From contig NZ_JARHTP010000013.1 in assembly GCF_029223485.1 (NCBI RefSeq), positions 62,001 to 126,000 on the forward strand: DNA of 64,000 nt, given 5' to 3'. Each line of letters starts with the position of its first letter. Position 1 is the first letter of the stretch. The stretch comes from Streptomyces coacervatus. GTDB taxonomy: Bacteria > Actinomycetota > Actinomycetes > Streptomycetales > Streptomycetaceae. Of this stretch, positions 31,531 through 40,729 are shown piece by piece. The notes beneath the pieces are model-generated. The model ran no database searches. It was not told where the DNA came from and saw only the letters and a list, made by a program, of their open reading frames with translations. The position numbers and the translations under genes are program-made.

Positions 31531-32109
31531 GTGCCGGCTCAGCCGTTCCCCGTCCGCGAGATCGTGGCGTCCCGCCGACCCCACCGGAAGGACGCGGCGC
31601 GCAACTACGACGCCCTGGTGGCCGCGGCCCGCGAGGCCTTCGCCGAGCACGGCGCCGACGCGTCGCTGGAGGACATCGCCCGTCGCGCGGGCGTGGGCAT
31701 CGGCACGCTGTACCGGAACTTCCCGTCCCGCCGGGAGCTGTTCGAGAGCGTGTACGCGGAGGATGTCAACGAGCTGGTCCAGGTCGCCGAGGAGGTCGCC
31801 GAGCTGGAACCGTGGGAGGCGCTCACCTCCTGGCTCACCAGGTTCACCGGCTACATGGTGACGAAGCGGGCCATCCGCGAGGCCCTCGACGGCCAGTCCG
31901 AGATCTTCGACGCCTGCCGGGACTCGCTCTACGCCTCGGGCGGTCCGCTGTTCGAGCGGGCGCAGGAGGAGGGCGTGGCGCGCAAGGACATGGACATCGG
32001 CGATCTGCTGCGGCTGGTCTCGGGCGTCACCGGGACGGTCTTCGTGGACGACGCCCAGCGGGACCGGGTGCTGGCGATCGCCCTGGACGGGGTCCGCGCC
32101 GCCCGTTGA
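31531..32109 (+). CDS. TetR/AcrR family repressor
   Basis: A 192-residue regulator. The N-terminal HTH is NYDALVAAAREAFAEHGADASLEDIARRAGVGIGTLYRNFPSRRELFESVY, and the all-helical ligand-binding domain follows. GTG 31531 has GGGAGG 6 nt upstream. The divergent efflux gene and the paired operators in between indicate local repression of the pump and of itself. Confidence 0.9.
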   Translation: MPAQPFPVREIVASRRPHRKDAARNYDALVAAAREAFAEHGADASLEDIARRAGVGIGTLYRNFPSRRELFESVYAEDVNELVQVAEEVAELEPWEALTSWLTRFTGYMVTKRAIREALDGQSEIFDACRDSLYASGGPLFERAQEEGVARKDMDIGDLLRLVSGVTGTVFVDDAQRDRVLAIALDGVRAAR

Positions 32110-32148
32110 CCGGGCGGCGCGGCGGCCGTCAGTGCCGGAAGCCGTCGG

Positions 32149-32907
32149 CTACGCGGGGGTGCGGCGCAACGCCCGCTCCCCCGGCCGTCCGTGCTCCCGC
32201 AGCGGCCCGACCGACAGGCCGCGCTCCTCGCAGGTGTCGAGGATCCACGGCAGGGCGCCGAGGGCCGAGCGCCAGGCGCCCGGAGCGGAGGTGCAGTCGG
32301 AGTCGTGCAGCAGGATCGTGCCGCCGCCGTCCAGGTCGCTCGTGACCGTGCGGTGGACGGATTCCGGGGTGGCCCGGGCGGTCCAGTCCTCGCCCCAGGC
32401 GGTCCACAGCACCGGGGTGAGGCCGAGGCGGCGGGCCGCGACGTGGGCGGCGGTGGACATCACGCCGTAGGGCGGCCGGAACAGGCTCGGCGTACGGCCG
32501 CTGAGGTCGCCGACCGTGTCGCGGGCGCGGGCGAAGTCGTCGTGCGTGGCGCGCGGGCCGCGCAGCAGCAGGGGGCGGTGGAGCCAGCCGTGGATGGCGA
32601 TCTCGTGCCCGGCGGCGGCGATCTCGTGGACCAGGCCGGGTGAGCGGCGCGCCATGGAGCCAAGGAGGAAGAAGGTGGCCGTGACCTTCCGCTCCTCCAG
32701 GGCACGCAGGAAGAACGGGGTGGACAGCGGGTCCGGTCCGTCGTCGAAGGTCAGCGCGACGTGGTCGGCGCGGCCCCGGCCGGCGAGGCGGGGCATGACG
32801 CGGTTGCGCAGCGGGCCGAAGGTGGACAGCACCGGGGCCGCGTGAGCGGCGGCCAGTACGGGGAGGGCGACCCGGGCGGTCGTACGGAGCAGGCGTGCGG
32901 CGCTCAC
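32149..32907 (-). CDS. Polysaccharide deacetylase (NodB-like, CE4)
   Basis: A 252-residue protein with an N-terminal hydrophobic anchor or signal (LLRTTARVALPVLAAAHAAPVL) and the CE4 fold. Motif 1 is LTFDDGPDP, motif 2 HGWLHRP (H-x3-H type metal ligands), motif 3 RPPYG, and the C-terminal motif GTILLHDSD. It would deacetylate an N-acetylated glycan outside the membrane. GTG 32907 overlaps the glycosyltransferase stop by 4 nt (GTGA), so the two are translated together. Confidence 0.88.
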   Translation of the reverse strand: MSAARLLRTTARVALPVLAAAHAAPVLSTFGPLRNRVMPRLAGRGRADHVALTFDDGPDPLSTPFFLRALEERKVTATFFLLGSMARRSPGLVHEIAAAGHEIAIHGWLHRPLLLRGPRATHDDFARARDTVGDLSGRTPSLFRPPYGVMSTAAHVAARRLGLTPVLWTAWGEDWTARATPESVHRTVTSDLDGGGTILLHDSDCTSAPGAWRSALGALPWILDTCEERGLSVGPLREHGRPGERALRRTPA

Positions 32908-34313
32908 GAGCGGTGGCCCCCCGGGTGAGAGGTGTACGGCAGGTCGTCGAAGTCGAGGTGGCGGCCGATGGCGTGCAGCATGCCCGTGCCGGTCTCGGTG
33001 GTGGCGACGGCGGTGCCGACCGCGCAGGCCCCGACGGTGCAGGCTGCGGCCGCGGTGACGCCCAGACGCCGTACGGCCAGCCGGGTCCCGCGTGCGGCTG
33101 AAGGCGTGACAGGGAGCGCGGCGGGAAGCGGCGCGCCGGTGCGGCAGGCGCGGGCTATGGCGTCCGCGGGCCCCCGGCCGGCGGCGGCGAACAGGGCGAG
33201 CCCCGCCTCGCGTTGCAGCAGGCCGCGCGGTCCGCCGATCAAGTCGTGGAGGACGTCCTTGAGTTGGGCGGGGTCCTGGATCCAGGCGGCGACGCCCGCC
33301 TCGTCGAGCGCGGCGGCATTGGCCGGCCCGTGGCCCGGTATGCAGCGGAAGCTGGCGACGGGCAGTCCGGCGGCGAAGGCCTCCAGCGAGGTCAGTCCGC
33401 CGGCGTTCTGCACGAGCACATCGGCGGCGTGCATCAGTCCGGGCATGTCGTCGACCCAGCCGTAGGCGTGCTCGATGCCGTCCTCCCGCAGCTGCCGGGC
33501 CAGCGCCTCGTTGCGGCCGCAGACCACGACCGGCACGGCCGCGCCGCAGTCCCGCAGCTCCAGGGCCACCTGCCGGACCGGGCCGACACCCCAGGAACCC
33601 GCGACCAGCAGGGCGAGCGGGGTGGTGGCGGGCAGCCCGAACCGTGCCCGGGCGGCGCTGCGTTCGCCCTCCTGCGCGGGCCGGAAGCGCGGGTCCACGA
33701 CCGGCCCGCCCACCTGGACGTCGCGTGCGCCGAGGGCCCGGGCCTGTGCGGCGGGCACGGCGTGGGCGGCGAGGTGGACGTCCACGCCGTCGGCCACCCA
33801 CAGCGGGTGCACCGAGAAGTCGGTGAGGTAGGTGAACACCGGAGCGTCGAGGCGGCCGGCCAGCCGCAGCCTGCCCAGCACCCGGCTGGCCCCGGGATAG
33901 GTGGAGACGACGACGGCCGTGTCCGCGGGCAGGGCGCGCAGCATCCGGTTCTCGGCGGTGCGCAGCAGGGCGCGGGCCAGCGGGCCGCTGCCACCGGCGC
34001 GCTCGGTGCCGCTGTAGATGCGCTGATAGACCCATGGCGCCCGGACGAGCATCCGGTGGTAACCGTCGCGGACGGCCCGGCCGATCCGGGCCGGCAGCAG
34101 GTCGAGCAGGTCGTACCGCTCGACGGGGACGCCGTCCGCCCGGAGCCGGCGGTGCAGCTCGTGCGCTGCGCCGTCGTGGCCGGCTCCGATGCTGGCGGAG
34201 ACGATCACGACGCGTTCGGCCGGCGCCGAACGGCAAGGCGTCGGCGCGGGCCGGCGGCTCAGCGCGGCGGCCGCGAGGGCACGCAGATGCACCGTACTTC
34301 CGAGGTGGGGCAT
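32904..34313 (-). CDS. MGDG-synthase/MurG-like glycosyltransferase (GT28 type) with C-terminal membrane segment
   Basis: A 469-residue enzyme. The acceptor domain has ERVVIVSASIGAGHDGAAHEL (SxSxGAGH motif, 39-46), as in monogalactosyldiacylglycerol synthases. The nucleotide-sugar domain has LALLVAGSWGVGPV, ADVLVQNAGGLTSLEAFAAGLPV and PGHGPANA. After the catalytic part (about residue 400) comes a hydrophobic segment (VTAAAACTVGACAVGTAVA). It likely transfers a sugar to a lipid at the cytoplasmic face. The deacetylase gene overlaps its 3' end, and together they suggest synthesis and trimming of an envelope glycolipid. The divergent BlaI regulator shares the promoter region with its CTACA-N3-TGTAG dyads. 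Confidence 0.88.
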   Translation of the reverse strand: MPHLGSTVHLRALAAAALSRRPAPTPCRSAPAERVVIVSASIGAGHDGAAHELHRRLRADGVPVERYDLLDLLPARIGRAVRDGYHRMLVRAPWVYQRIYSGTERAGGSGPLARALLRTAENRMLRALPADTAVVVSTYPGASRVLGRLRLAGRLDAPVFTYLTDFSVHPLWVADGVDVHLAAHAVPAAQARALGARDVQVGGPVVDPRFRPAQEGERSAARARFGLPATTPLALLVAGSWGVGPVRQVALELRDCGAAVPVVVCGRNEALARQLREDGIEHAYGWVDDMPGLMHAADVLVQNAGGLTSLEAFAAGLPVASFRCIPGHGPANAAALDEAGVAAWIQDPAQLKDVLHDLIGGPRGLLQREAGLALFAAAGRGPADAIARACRTGAPLPAALPVTPSAARGTRLAVRRLGVTAAAACTVGACAVGTAVATTETGTGMLHAIGRHLDFDDLPYTSHPGGHRS

Positions 34314-34352
34314 GGGCTCGTTCCTCCGCAGGTGGGGTGAGGCGGCGAAACT

Positions 34353-34465
34353 CTACAACATGTAGTAGGTAATCTCGTACAAGATGTAGTAGATACCCCT
34401 GGGATATCTGAGATGGCTGAGATACGAGTGAGACGCCGCCCGACCCCATGTCCTACATGTCGTAG
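34353..34465. promoter_or_regulatory. Three BlaI/CopY-type operators (CTACA-N3-TGTAG)
   Basis: The dyads are CTACAacaTGTAG (34353-34365), GTACAagaTGTAG (34377-34389) and CTACAtgtCGTAG (34453-34465). Two lie just before the glycosyltransferase start (34313) and one 54 nt before the blaI-type start (34519). The surroundings are AT-rich, as expected of a promoter. TACA/TGTA half-sites are the known recognition elements of the BlaI/MecI family. Confidence 0.75.
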
Positions 34466-34518
34466 TGGCCCGACGGGTAGGCTGTGCCGCCGAGCAACGA
34501 AGAACGGTGAGGTGAACA

Positions 34519-34932
34519 GTGCACGACCGGGAGGGCGAGGCATCCGGAAGGCGGGCGCGCGGTGAGCTGGAGAGCGGGGTGCTCGCCACCCTGTGGGGGG
34601 CCGAGGCGCCGCTGACGGCACGGCAGGTCCGGGACCGGCTGCCCGGCGACCTCGCCTACACGACCGTGCTGACGATCCTGTCCCGGCTGTACGACAAGGG
34701 CATGCTCGTCCGGCACCGGGCGGGCCGCGGCTACGCCTATGCACCCGCCCGGGACGAGGCCTCCCACACCGCCGAGCAGATGCACGCACTGCTTGAGCAC
34801 GGTTCGAACCGCGAGGCGGTACTCAGCCGCTTCGTCTCCGAACTGTCGCAGGAGGACGAGCAGTTGCTGCACCGACTGCTGTCCGACCAGGACTCCGGGC
34901 AGGACTTCGGTCCCGCCGGCACGGGGTCGTGA
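34519..34932 (+). CDS. BlaI/MecI/CopY family repressor
   Basis: A 137-residue winged-helix repressor: GELESGVLATLWGAEAPLTARQVRDRLPGDLAYTTVLTILSRLYDKGMLVRHRAGRGYAYAP, followed by a C-terminal dimerisation helix region with the usual protease-sensitive linker. The start is GTG 34519. An M56 metallopeptidase gene starts 4 nt downstream, the standard blaI-blaR1 pairing. No beta-lactamase or penicillin-binding-protein gene is near, so the likely targets are the divergent glycosyltransferase-deacetylase operon and itself. Confidence 0.92.
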   Translation: MHDREGEASGRRARGELESGVLATLWGAEAPLTARQVRDRLPGDLAYTTVLTILSRLYDKGMLVRHRAGRGYAYAPARDEASHTAEQMHALLEHGSNREAVLSRFVSELSQEDEQLLHRLLSDQDSGQDFGPAGTGS

Positions 34933-34936
34933 GCCG

Positions 34937-36001
34937 GTGCGGTTCAGCGTCTACGTCCCCCTTATGGTCACCGTCGTCCTCGCCGTGCTCGTCCCCGGTC
35001 CGGCACGGCGGCTGGCGCCGCGTCCGGCCGCCTGGGCGCTCGCGTGTGCCGCGCTGGTGACGGCACTCGGCTGGCTGGGATCGCTGGCCCTGCTGGCGTT
35101 CGCCGGGTTTGCGCAGATCCCCGTGGTCGCCAAGGAGGGCGAGTGGTCGGTACCGGCACTGCGCGCCGACGACCCGGTGTACCTCACCGTCGCGACGTTG
35201 GCCGCCCTCGCCCTGGCCGCTTCCTGCGCCGGACTCGGGGTCGCCGCCGTGCGGCAGGTACGGCATCTGCGCTGGGCCCGCCGGGAGTGCCGGCGGCTGC
35301 CGGGCGACACGGAACTGGCCGTCCTCGACGACCCGTCGCCGGACGCCTTCGCGCTGCCCGGGGCACCCGGACGGATCGTGGTGTCCTGCGGCATGCTCCG
35401 CTGCCTCGCCGATGGCGAGCGCGAGGCCCTGCTGGCCCACGAACGGGCGCATCTGCACCGCAGGCACCATCTCTTCCAGGCCCTGTGGCGGCTCACCGCG
35501 GCCGCCAATCCACTGCTGCGCCCACTGGCCGACGCGGGCTGCTTCGTCCTGGAGCGCTGGGCCGACGAGGAGGCGGCGGCGCACATCGGCGACCGCCGGA
35601 CCGTCGCGCGCGCAGTGGGCCGGGCCGCCCTCGCCTCCGCCGCACATCCGCCCCGCAATGCCTTGGCTGCGACCGGCGGCGCAGTACCGCAGCGGGTGCG
35701 GGCGCTGCTCGCCCCGCCTCCCCGCAGCCGCGCCCTGCCGTTCGTCGGGGGCGCGGCGTTGCTCGTCCTGTGCTGTACGAGCCTGGCGAGCGCCGCGTCC
35801 GACAGCGAGGAGATGATCGAGAGCGCGAAGCACGCGACCTGCACGGCGGAGGTCGAGGACGCCTCGGCATCGACCGCGCCGGCGCCGCCGCGCGAACACC
35901 GGCACGGCCGCTGCCGTGACCACGACCGGCCCGGGACACTGGAGCGACCAGGTCCCGACGGGCCGGACGGCCTGCGGGGGCCGGGCACACCCAGGCGCTG
36001 A
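34937..36001 (+). CDS. M56 family membrane metallopeptidase (BlaR1-like, no sensor domain)
   Basis: A 354-residue protein with three N-terminal membrane helices (about 4-22, 30-58, 82-105), then a cytoplasmic zinc-protease domain with HERAH (168-172) and the downstream Glu in WADEEAAAH. A further hydrophobic helix (FVGGAALLVLCCTSLASAA) follows. It lacks the extracellular penicillin-binding domain of true BlaR1. After the last helix is an unusual acidic/proline tail of about 60 residues (ATCTAEVEDASASTAPAPP). The start is GTG 34937, 4 nt after the BlaI stop. It presumably cleaves the BlaI repressor on a membrane signal. Confidence 0.85.
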   Translation: MRFSVYVPLMVTVVLAVLVPGPARRLAPRPAAWALACAALVTALGWLGSLALLAFAGFAQIPVVAKEGEWSVPALRADDPVYLTVATLAALALAASCAGLGVAAVRQVRHLRWARRECRRLPGDTELAVLDDPSPDAFALPGAPGRIVVSCGMLRCLADGEREALLAHERAHLHRRHHLFQALWRLTAAANPLLRPLADAGCFVLERWADEEAAAHIGDRRTVARAVGRAALASAAHPPRNALAATGGAVPQRVRALLAPPPRSRALPFVGGAALLVLCCTSLASAASDSEEMIESAKHATCTAEVEDASASTAPAPPREHRHGRCRDHDRPGTLERPGPDGPDGLRGPGTPRR

Positions 36002-36037
36002 ATTCCCCGCCCCAACAGTTCCAGCGAACGGAGCCGT

Positions 36038-36991
36038 ATGTCCCTCCTGGCCCGGCCGGCGGTGGCCGCCTTCGTCGCCAAGGCGATGCAACGCATGACG
36101 CAGCTCGCCGACCGGCGCTCGGGCGGGCGCGGCTCCGCCGCCGCGTCGCACGCGCGCTTCCCCGAATTCCCGCGTGTCGTCATCGAGTTGACGATCCCCA
36201 CGTCGGTCGCCCCGGCAAGGGCGACGGTGTACCTGCCGACGACCGAGGGACCGACTCCGCCGCCCGTCCACGTGAACTTCCACGGCGGCGGCTACGTCAT
36301 GACGCTGACGGAGCTGGACGACCCCCTGTGCCGCTTCCTCGCCGCCGAGGCCGGAGTGGTCGTGATCAACGTGGACTACGTCGTCGCCCCGCAGCACTCG
36401 TTCCCGGCCCCGCCCCGGCAGGCGTACGACATCGTCCGCTGGGTCGCCGAGCACGGCGCCGAGCACGGCTGGGACGGCGGCCGTCTCACCGTCGGCGGGC
36501 AGAGCGCCGGCGGCGGACTGGCGGCGGCCGTGGCACGGCAGGCGCTGGAGGAGGGCGGGCCCTCGATCGCCCTGCAGGTGCTGCACTATCCGCCACTCGA
36601 CCTGGCGACGAACGCCCGCGACAAGCGGGCCGCCGTCGCCAGGCCGGTGCTACGGCCGTGGATGGCCGACGTGTTCGACACCGCGTACGTCCCGGACGTG
36701 AAGCAGCGCGCCGACCGGCTCGTCTCGCCCGCCCATCCGTCGGACACCGCTGATCTGAAGGGCATCGCCCCGGCCCTGGTCATCACGGCCGAACTCGACC
36801 TCCTCAAGACGGAGGCCGTGTTCTATGCGGACCGGCTGCGCACGGCGGGCGCACTGATGGAGCACCACGACGTACCCGGCGCCGACCACGGCTACGACAC
36901 CGAGAACGACGAACGAGCGCGGGACAGTTACGCCCTGATTGCCCGTCACATCCGCAGGGCCGTCAACGCGGAAGCGCCCGGCGCCGGTTGA
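36038..36991 (+). CDS. Alpha/beta hydrolase, hormone-sensitive-lipase type esterase
   Basis: A 317-residue enzyme with the oxyanion motif HGGGYV (82-87), nucleophile elbow GGQSAGGG (153-160, Ser156), an acid in TAELDLLKTEA and His in GADHGYD. The family hydrolyses short-chain esters or acetylated substrates. There is no signal peptide. It starts 36 nt after the M56 gene in the same direction and may belong to that transcript. Confidence 0.9.
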   Translation: MSLLARPAVAAFVAKAMQRMTQLADRRSGGRGSAAASHARFPEFPRVVIELTIPTSVAPARATVYLPTTEGPTPPPVHVNFHGGGYVMTLTELDDPLCRFLAAEAGVVVINVDYVVAPQHSFPAPPRQAYDIVRWVAEHGAEHGWDGGRLTVGGQSAGGGLAAAVARQALEEGGPSIALQVLHYPPLDLATNARDKRAAVARPVLRPWMADVFDTAYVPDVKQRADRLVSPAHPSDTADLKGIAPALVITAELDLLKTEAVFYADRLRTAGALMEHHDVPGADHGYDTENDERARDSYALIARHIRRAVNAEAPGAG

Positions 36992-37044
36992 GCGTCGGGG
37001 GCGAGTCTCGGACGACGGGGAAGCCCAAGGCCGCCTCCGCCCGG

Positions 37045-38418
37045 TCAGGGCTCTCCCGGAGCGGATACGGCGTCGGTGCTCGCGGCGACCGGCCTCCTCG
37101 CAGCCTCGATGGTGGGCTCCCGGCGCGGCATGAGCAGCAGCGCGGCCATCGCGACGGCCGAGCAGCCGACGATGTACCAGCTGATCCCGGTGCTGGAGCC
37201 GGTGTGTTTGAGGATCGCCGCGGCGATGAGCGGCGCCGGCCCGCCCGCGATGACCGAGGCGAGCTGATACCCGAGCCCGGCGCCGCTGTAGCGGACGTTC
37301 GTGCCGAATCCCTCGGCGATCAGTGCGGCCTGGGGGCCGTACTGGATGTCGTGGAAGACCAGGGAGAGCACGATCGCGAGCAGGACGAGGCCGGAGCTGC
37401 CCGTGTCGAGCAGGCCGTAGTACGGGAACGCGAACAGTCCGGTGCAGCAGATGCCGATGCCGTACACCAGACGCCGGCCGAACCGGTCGGAGAGGTGGCC
37501 GAAGAGCGGGACACTGATCAGCCCGACGGCTGCCGCGACGAGCGTGTAGTTCAGCAGGTCGCCCCGCGGGAGGCCGAGGTGCTCCGTGCCGTAGGTGAGC
37601 ACGAAGGTGATGAAGAGGTAGAAGGGGGCCTGCTCCGACATCCGTACGAAGGCGGAGGTCAGGACCGCGCGCGGCTGGTGGCGGAGCACGCTCCAGACCG
37701 GCCGGCGCACCCTCACGCGCTCCTGCTTCACCTCGGTGAAGGCCGGGCTCTCCAGTACGCGCAGCCGCACATAGAGCCCGACGCCGATCAGCACCACGCT
37801 GGCGAGGAAGGGGATCCGCCAGCCCCAGCTGTCGAAGCCGTCGCCGGAGACCGCGTTCATCAGTTTGACCATGCCGGTCGAGGCGAGAAGACCGAGCGGC
37901 ACACCGAGCTGCGGCCAGCTGGCCATCAGCCCCCGGCGCCGCTCGGAACCCCATTCCATGGACAGCAGGACCGAGCCGCCCCACTCTCCGCCGACGCCGA
38001 TCCCCTGGACGACCCGCAGCAGGACCAGCAGCACGGGTGCGGCGAGACCGATGGTGGCGTGACCCGGCAGTACGCCGATGAGGAACGTGCTGACCCCCAT
38101 CAGGACGAGGGTCGTCACCAGGGTGGACTTGCGCCCGACCCGGTCGCCGATGTGCCCGAAGAGCGCGGCCCCCAGCGGACGGGCGGCGAAGCCGACGAAC
38201 TGCGTTCCGAACGAGGCGATCACCCCGGTGTACGGGGCCGCACCGGGGAAGAACACATGCGGGAAGACCAGGGCCGCGGCGGTGCCGTAGAGGAAGAAGT
38301 CGTACCACTCGATCGCCGTGCCCACCGTGGCGGCGACCACGGCGCGGCGGCGGTGCCGGTGCATTGCGTCGGAGCTGACAGGGTGCTCGGGGCTGACGGA
38401 GTGCTCGTGTGCGGCCAT
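37045..38418 (-). CDS. MFS transporter of the metabolite:H+ symporter (MHS) type
   Basis: A 457-residue, 12-helix transporter with the MHS signature AAVVAATVGTAIEWYDFFLYGTAAALVF, the loop GHIGDRVGRKSTL and RVVQGIGVGGEWGGSVLL. Such carriers import organic acids, proline/betaine or shikimate-like compounds with protons. It ends convergently 53 nt from the esterase gene. No catabolic gene lies beside it, so the substrate is unknown. Confidence 0.9.
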   Translation of the reverse strand: MAAHEHSVSPEHPVSSDAMHRHRRRAVVAATVGTAIEWYDFFLYGTAAALVFPHVFFPGAAPYTGVIASFGTQFVGFAARPLGAALFGHIGDRVGRKSTLVTTLVLMGVSTFLIGVLPGHATIGLAAPVLLVLLRVVQGIGVGGEWGGSVLLSMEWGSERRRGLMASWPQLGVPLGLLASTGMVKLMNAVSGDGFDSWGWRIPFLASVVLIGVGLYVRLRVLESPAFTEVKQERVRVRRPVWSVLRHQPRAVLTSAFVRMSEQAPFYLFITFVLTYGTEHLGLPRGDLLNYTLVAAAVGLISVPLFGHLSDRFGRRLVYGIGICCTGLFAFPYYGLLDTGSSGLVLLAIVLSLVFHDIQYGPQAALIAEGFGTNVRYSGAGLGYQLASVIAGGPAPLIAAAILKHTGSSTGISWYIVGCSAVAMAALLLMPRREPTIEAARRPVAASTDAVSAPGEP

Positions 38419-38570
38419 GACGGCTCCCGGTCGGCTGGTTGAAACCCTGAACCGATGAACGGGTTGCGGTGAGCGTGCTGGCCCGTCGCGGGCATGTCAA
38501 GAGGAGGCGCGGCCGAGAGCGCCGCAGGCGAACGGGCCATCAACCGGTTGAAACGGCGCCGTTCGGCCGG

Positions 38571-38790
38571 CCGGCGCATCGACAGGCCGGGCAGACAGGC
38601 GACTTCGCATCCACAGGCGCGGGCGACCGTCACCGCCAGGGACATTCCCCTGGCGCTTGAGGCAGGCGAACAGCTCTCGCAGCTGGGGCTCGCCGTTGGG
38701 CAGCGGCTTGTCGAAGGTGATGCGGCCGTCGGCCGGCAGGGCCGTGCCGTGGTGGGTGGACTTGCCCACGTCCAGGGCCGTGCGCCCGCG
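38571..38790 (-). mobile_element. IS110-family transposase N-terminal remnant, frameshifted
   Basis: DVGKSTHHGTALPADGRITFDKPLPNGEPQLRELFACLKRQGNV (from about 38775) is the start of an IS110-type DEDD transposase. The sequence then shifts frame to LAVTVARACGCEVACLPGLSMRR (to about 38577) and loses homology. A short deletion removed the VVDQPASIG-type segment. No catalytic C-terminal domain is present. Confidence 0.75.
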
Positions 38791-38987
38791 CGCCCCATCG
38801 TGCGCCCGCGCGCTCTCACCCAGGGGCTATCGCAATCTACTCGTCAGGGCACATTCTCCTCGCGCAGCACACGCTCCCACCTCCGGGGGCAGAAAAGGGA
38901 TTCCCGATGAACCGCCGCCCCTTCAGAAGCCGTTCGGGACCGTGGTGGCCCGCGCTGCGCTCCTCCGAGTCACGAAGGAGATCCCTC

Positions 38988-39506
38988 ATGATCCGTCGCC
39001 CTCGCCCTCGCCCGGCGCGGCCCCAGCCCCCGACCCATACGCTGATCGCGCGGCCGCGCATCAGGTCGATCATCACAGCGACAACGGCCGTGGTGTCTGC
39101 CGTGTCGCTGACCCTGCTGGGGGCCGCGCCTGCGCACGCATTCAAAACCTCCATAGCGGGGTGCACCAATAGCGTGGGGGCCTTCCGGAGCAAAGTGGGG
39201 GGTTGTCTGCTCGGTGGCGGGGGAGCTCACCTCATTAGGTCGTTCAAAATACGTGGAAACTACAACGTAACCGCTGCGGGTGTGGATGAGGCGGACGGCG
39301 TCGTGGACGCCAGCGGCAACGACCAAACCACGGAGGAGGTTGACACGTCGATGATCAACATCGGGACCCTCTCGAACGGGGAGCAGGTCCAGTTCGTCGC
39401 CGCTCTCGCGATCTACGACAGCAGCGGGGTTCAGGTCGACACAGCGAACTGGACGGGGACCCTCTCCTGCAACCTGGACGCGGACGGGGACGGCACCTGC
39501 GCCTGA
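38988..39506 (+). CDS. Secreted protein of unknown function with Asp-rich end
   Basis: A 172-residue protein. After a long basic N-region comes a signal peptide core (SIITATTAVVSAVSLTLLGAAPAHA), giving a mature part of about 120 residues. The mature part has TSIAGCTNSVGAFRSKVGGCLLGGGG, a beta-rich middle and the ending LSCNLDADGDGTCA, which resembles a calcium loop. ATG 38988 is preceded by AAGGAG. The gene is less GC-rich than its surroundings and sits next to an IS110 remnant, which suggests acquisition. I do not recognise the family. Confidence 0.65.
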   Translation: MIRRPRPRPARPQPPTHTLIARPRIRSIITATTAVVSAVSLTLLGAAPAHAFKTSIAGCTNSVGAFRSKVGGCLLGGGGAHLIRSFKIRGNYNVTAAGVDEADGVVDASGNDQTTEEVDTSMINIGTLSNGEQVQFVAALAIYDSSGVQVDTANWTGTLSCNLDADGDGTCA

Positions 39507-39610
39507 GCAAGGCGGACACGATCAAGCTCCTTGCCCCGGTACGGTCCGACAGCCAACGCCGCCCACCGTGGCAGACAGCCCCGTGACGAACATGGCCCTG
39601 ACGCGCGGCC

Positions 39611-40351
39611 CTACCCTCCCCACGACCATCGGCGGCGCCATCCCCACCCCCCGCCCCAACCGCCGCCGGTCGCGCTGCCCGTGCCGACGACTTCGCTACC
39701 AGTGATCCAACCACTGGGCCATCCTGTTCGGGTCCAGCCAACGGGGCTACCCGCGCTGGCCGGGCAGGTTTCGGGGAAGATCTCGGTGGCGGTGTTGTCG
39801 GTGGTGCCGGCGGCCTGTGTGAGGGTGATCGAGAGAGTCTCCGTGCCGCCGTTGACCGAGCAGCGGAGGGTGCCGCCGACCGTGATGGTCCCGTTGGGAT
39901 TGACGGTGTCGGAGTCGACAGTGATCTCGTCGTCGTTGTTGTTGACCACGTCGCCATCGGTGTCGGCCGAGTGAATACCGTCGGCGTAGAGGCTGGCCTC
40001 CCAGAGTGTGGGCGAGCGCCATGTGCCGTCGACGGCGTTGACGACGCCGCTGATCGGGGCACCGGTGGCCGGGCAGGACTCGCTGCTGAAAGTGTTGACG
40101 TCGTTGAGGCCGCCCCCCTCGGTGTCGCTGGCGATGAGGTCAAGGGTGACAGGGCTGGTACCAGTACAGGAGTAGCTTCCCGACCAGAGCAGCTGATTGG
40201 TACCTGTGCCCAACATGGTGTCGATGTTCAGACCTGTGCCTGCCGGCTCAGACGCGTGCGCGGGCTGGGCCACGGACAGCAGAAGCGCGTTGACGGCAGC
40301 AGGGACGGCGAGCCATCGGGCGAATTGGGACCTGGTTGCGAGCCTGCTCAT
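39611..40351 (-). CDS. Secreted protein of unknown function
   Basis: A 246-residue protein with a signal peptide (WLAVPAAVNALLLSVAQPAHA) and a mature beta-rich domain: GLNIDTMLGTGTNQLLWSGSYSCTGTSPVTLDLIASDTEGGG... SADTDGDVVNNNDDEITVDSDTVNPNGTITVGGTLRCSVNGGTETLSITLTQA. The last 40 residues (GTGSATGGGWGGGWGWRRRW) are low complexity and may not belong to the original protein. The start at 40351 has AGGAAG upstream. It converges on the previous secreted unknown, and both are relatively AT-rich. The family is not recognised. Confidence 0.6.
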   Translation of the reverse strand: MSRLATRSQFARWLAVPAAVNALLLSVAQPAHASEPAGTGLNIDTMLGTGTNQLLWSGSYSCTGTSPVTLDLIASDTEGGGLNDVNTFSSESCPATGAPISGVVNAVDGTWRSPTLWEASLYADGIHSADTDGDVVNNNDDEITVDSDTVNPNGTITVGGTLRCSVNGGTETLSITLTQAAGTTDNTATEIFPETCPASAGSPVGWTRTGWPSGWITGSEVVGTGSATGGGWGGGWGWRRRWSWGG

Positions 40352-40729
40352 GACTTCCTCCGTGAAGGTGCGAGGGGGACAGATGCCGTGTGCCAATCAG
40401 GCCCCGTCCCTGGCATCCTCAGCGGATCCCAGGGACGACGCGTGTACGCCCAGGCCAGGGTGTGGTGCTTTCGGACGAAACGTTCAAGCCAGGAACAACG
40501 TGCGCCCCGGCGCCCTCTGCTGTCTCCACCCTGGAGACGGCGCACAGCAGTACGCGCCAGCGCACAATCAGAGACGTGCGGAACAGGAGTTCCTCCTGAT
40601 GCCGTTTGTCACGGAGTAAGAGGGAGCGAGCGGCCAGGCTGAAGGCCAACTGACGGCGCGGGCAAGCCTGGACCGGCGACGATGGGGAGGGCACACGCCG
40701 GGAGGCCTACAAGATCGCCCGGACAGGCT
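40352..40729. other. Intergenic stretch with no gene I can support
   Basis: It holds the promoter region of the secreted unknown and scattered open frames without family features. The dyad ggaacaggagttcc near 40580 is the only structure noticed. Confidence 0.5.
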
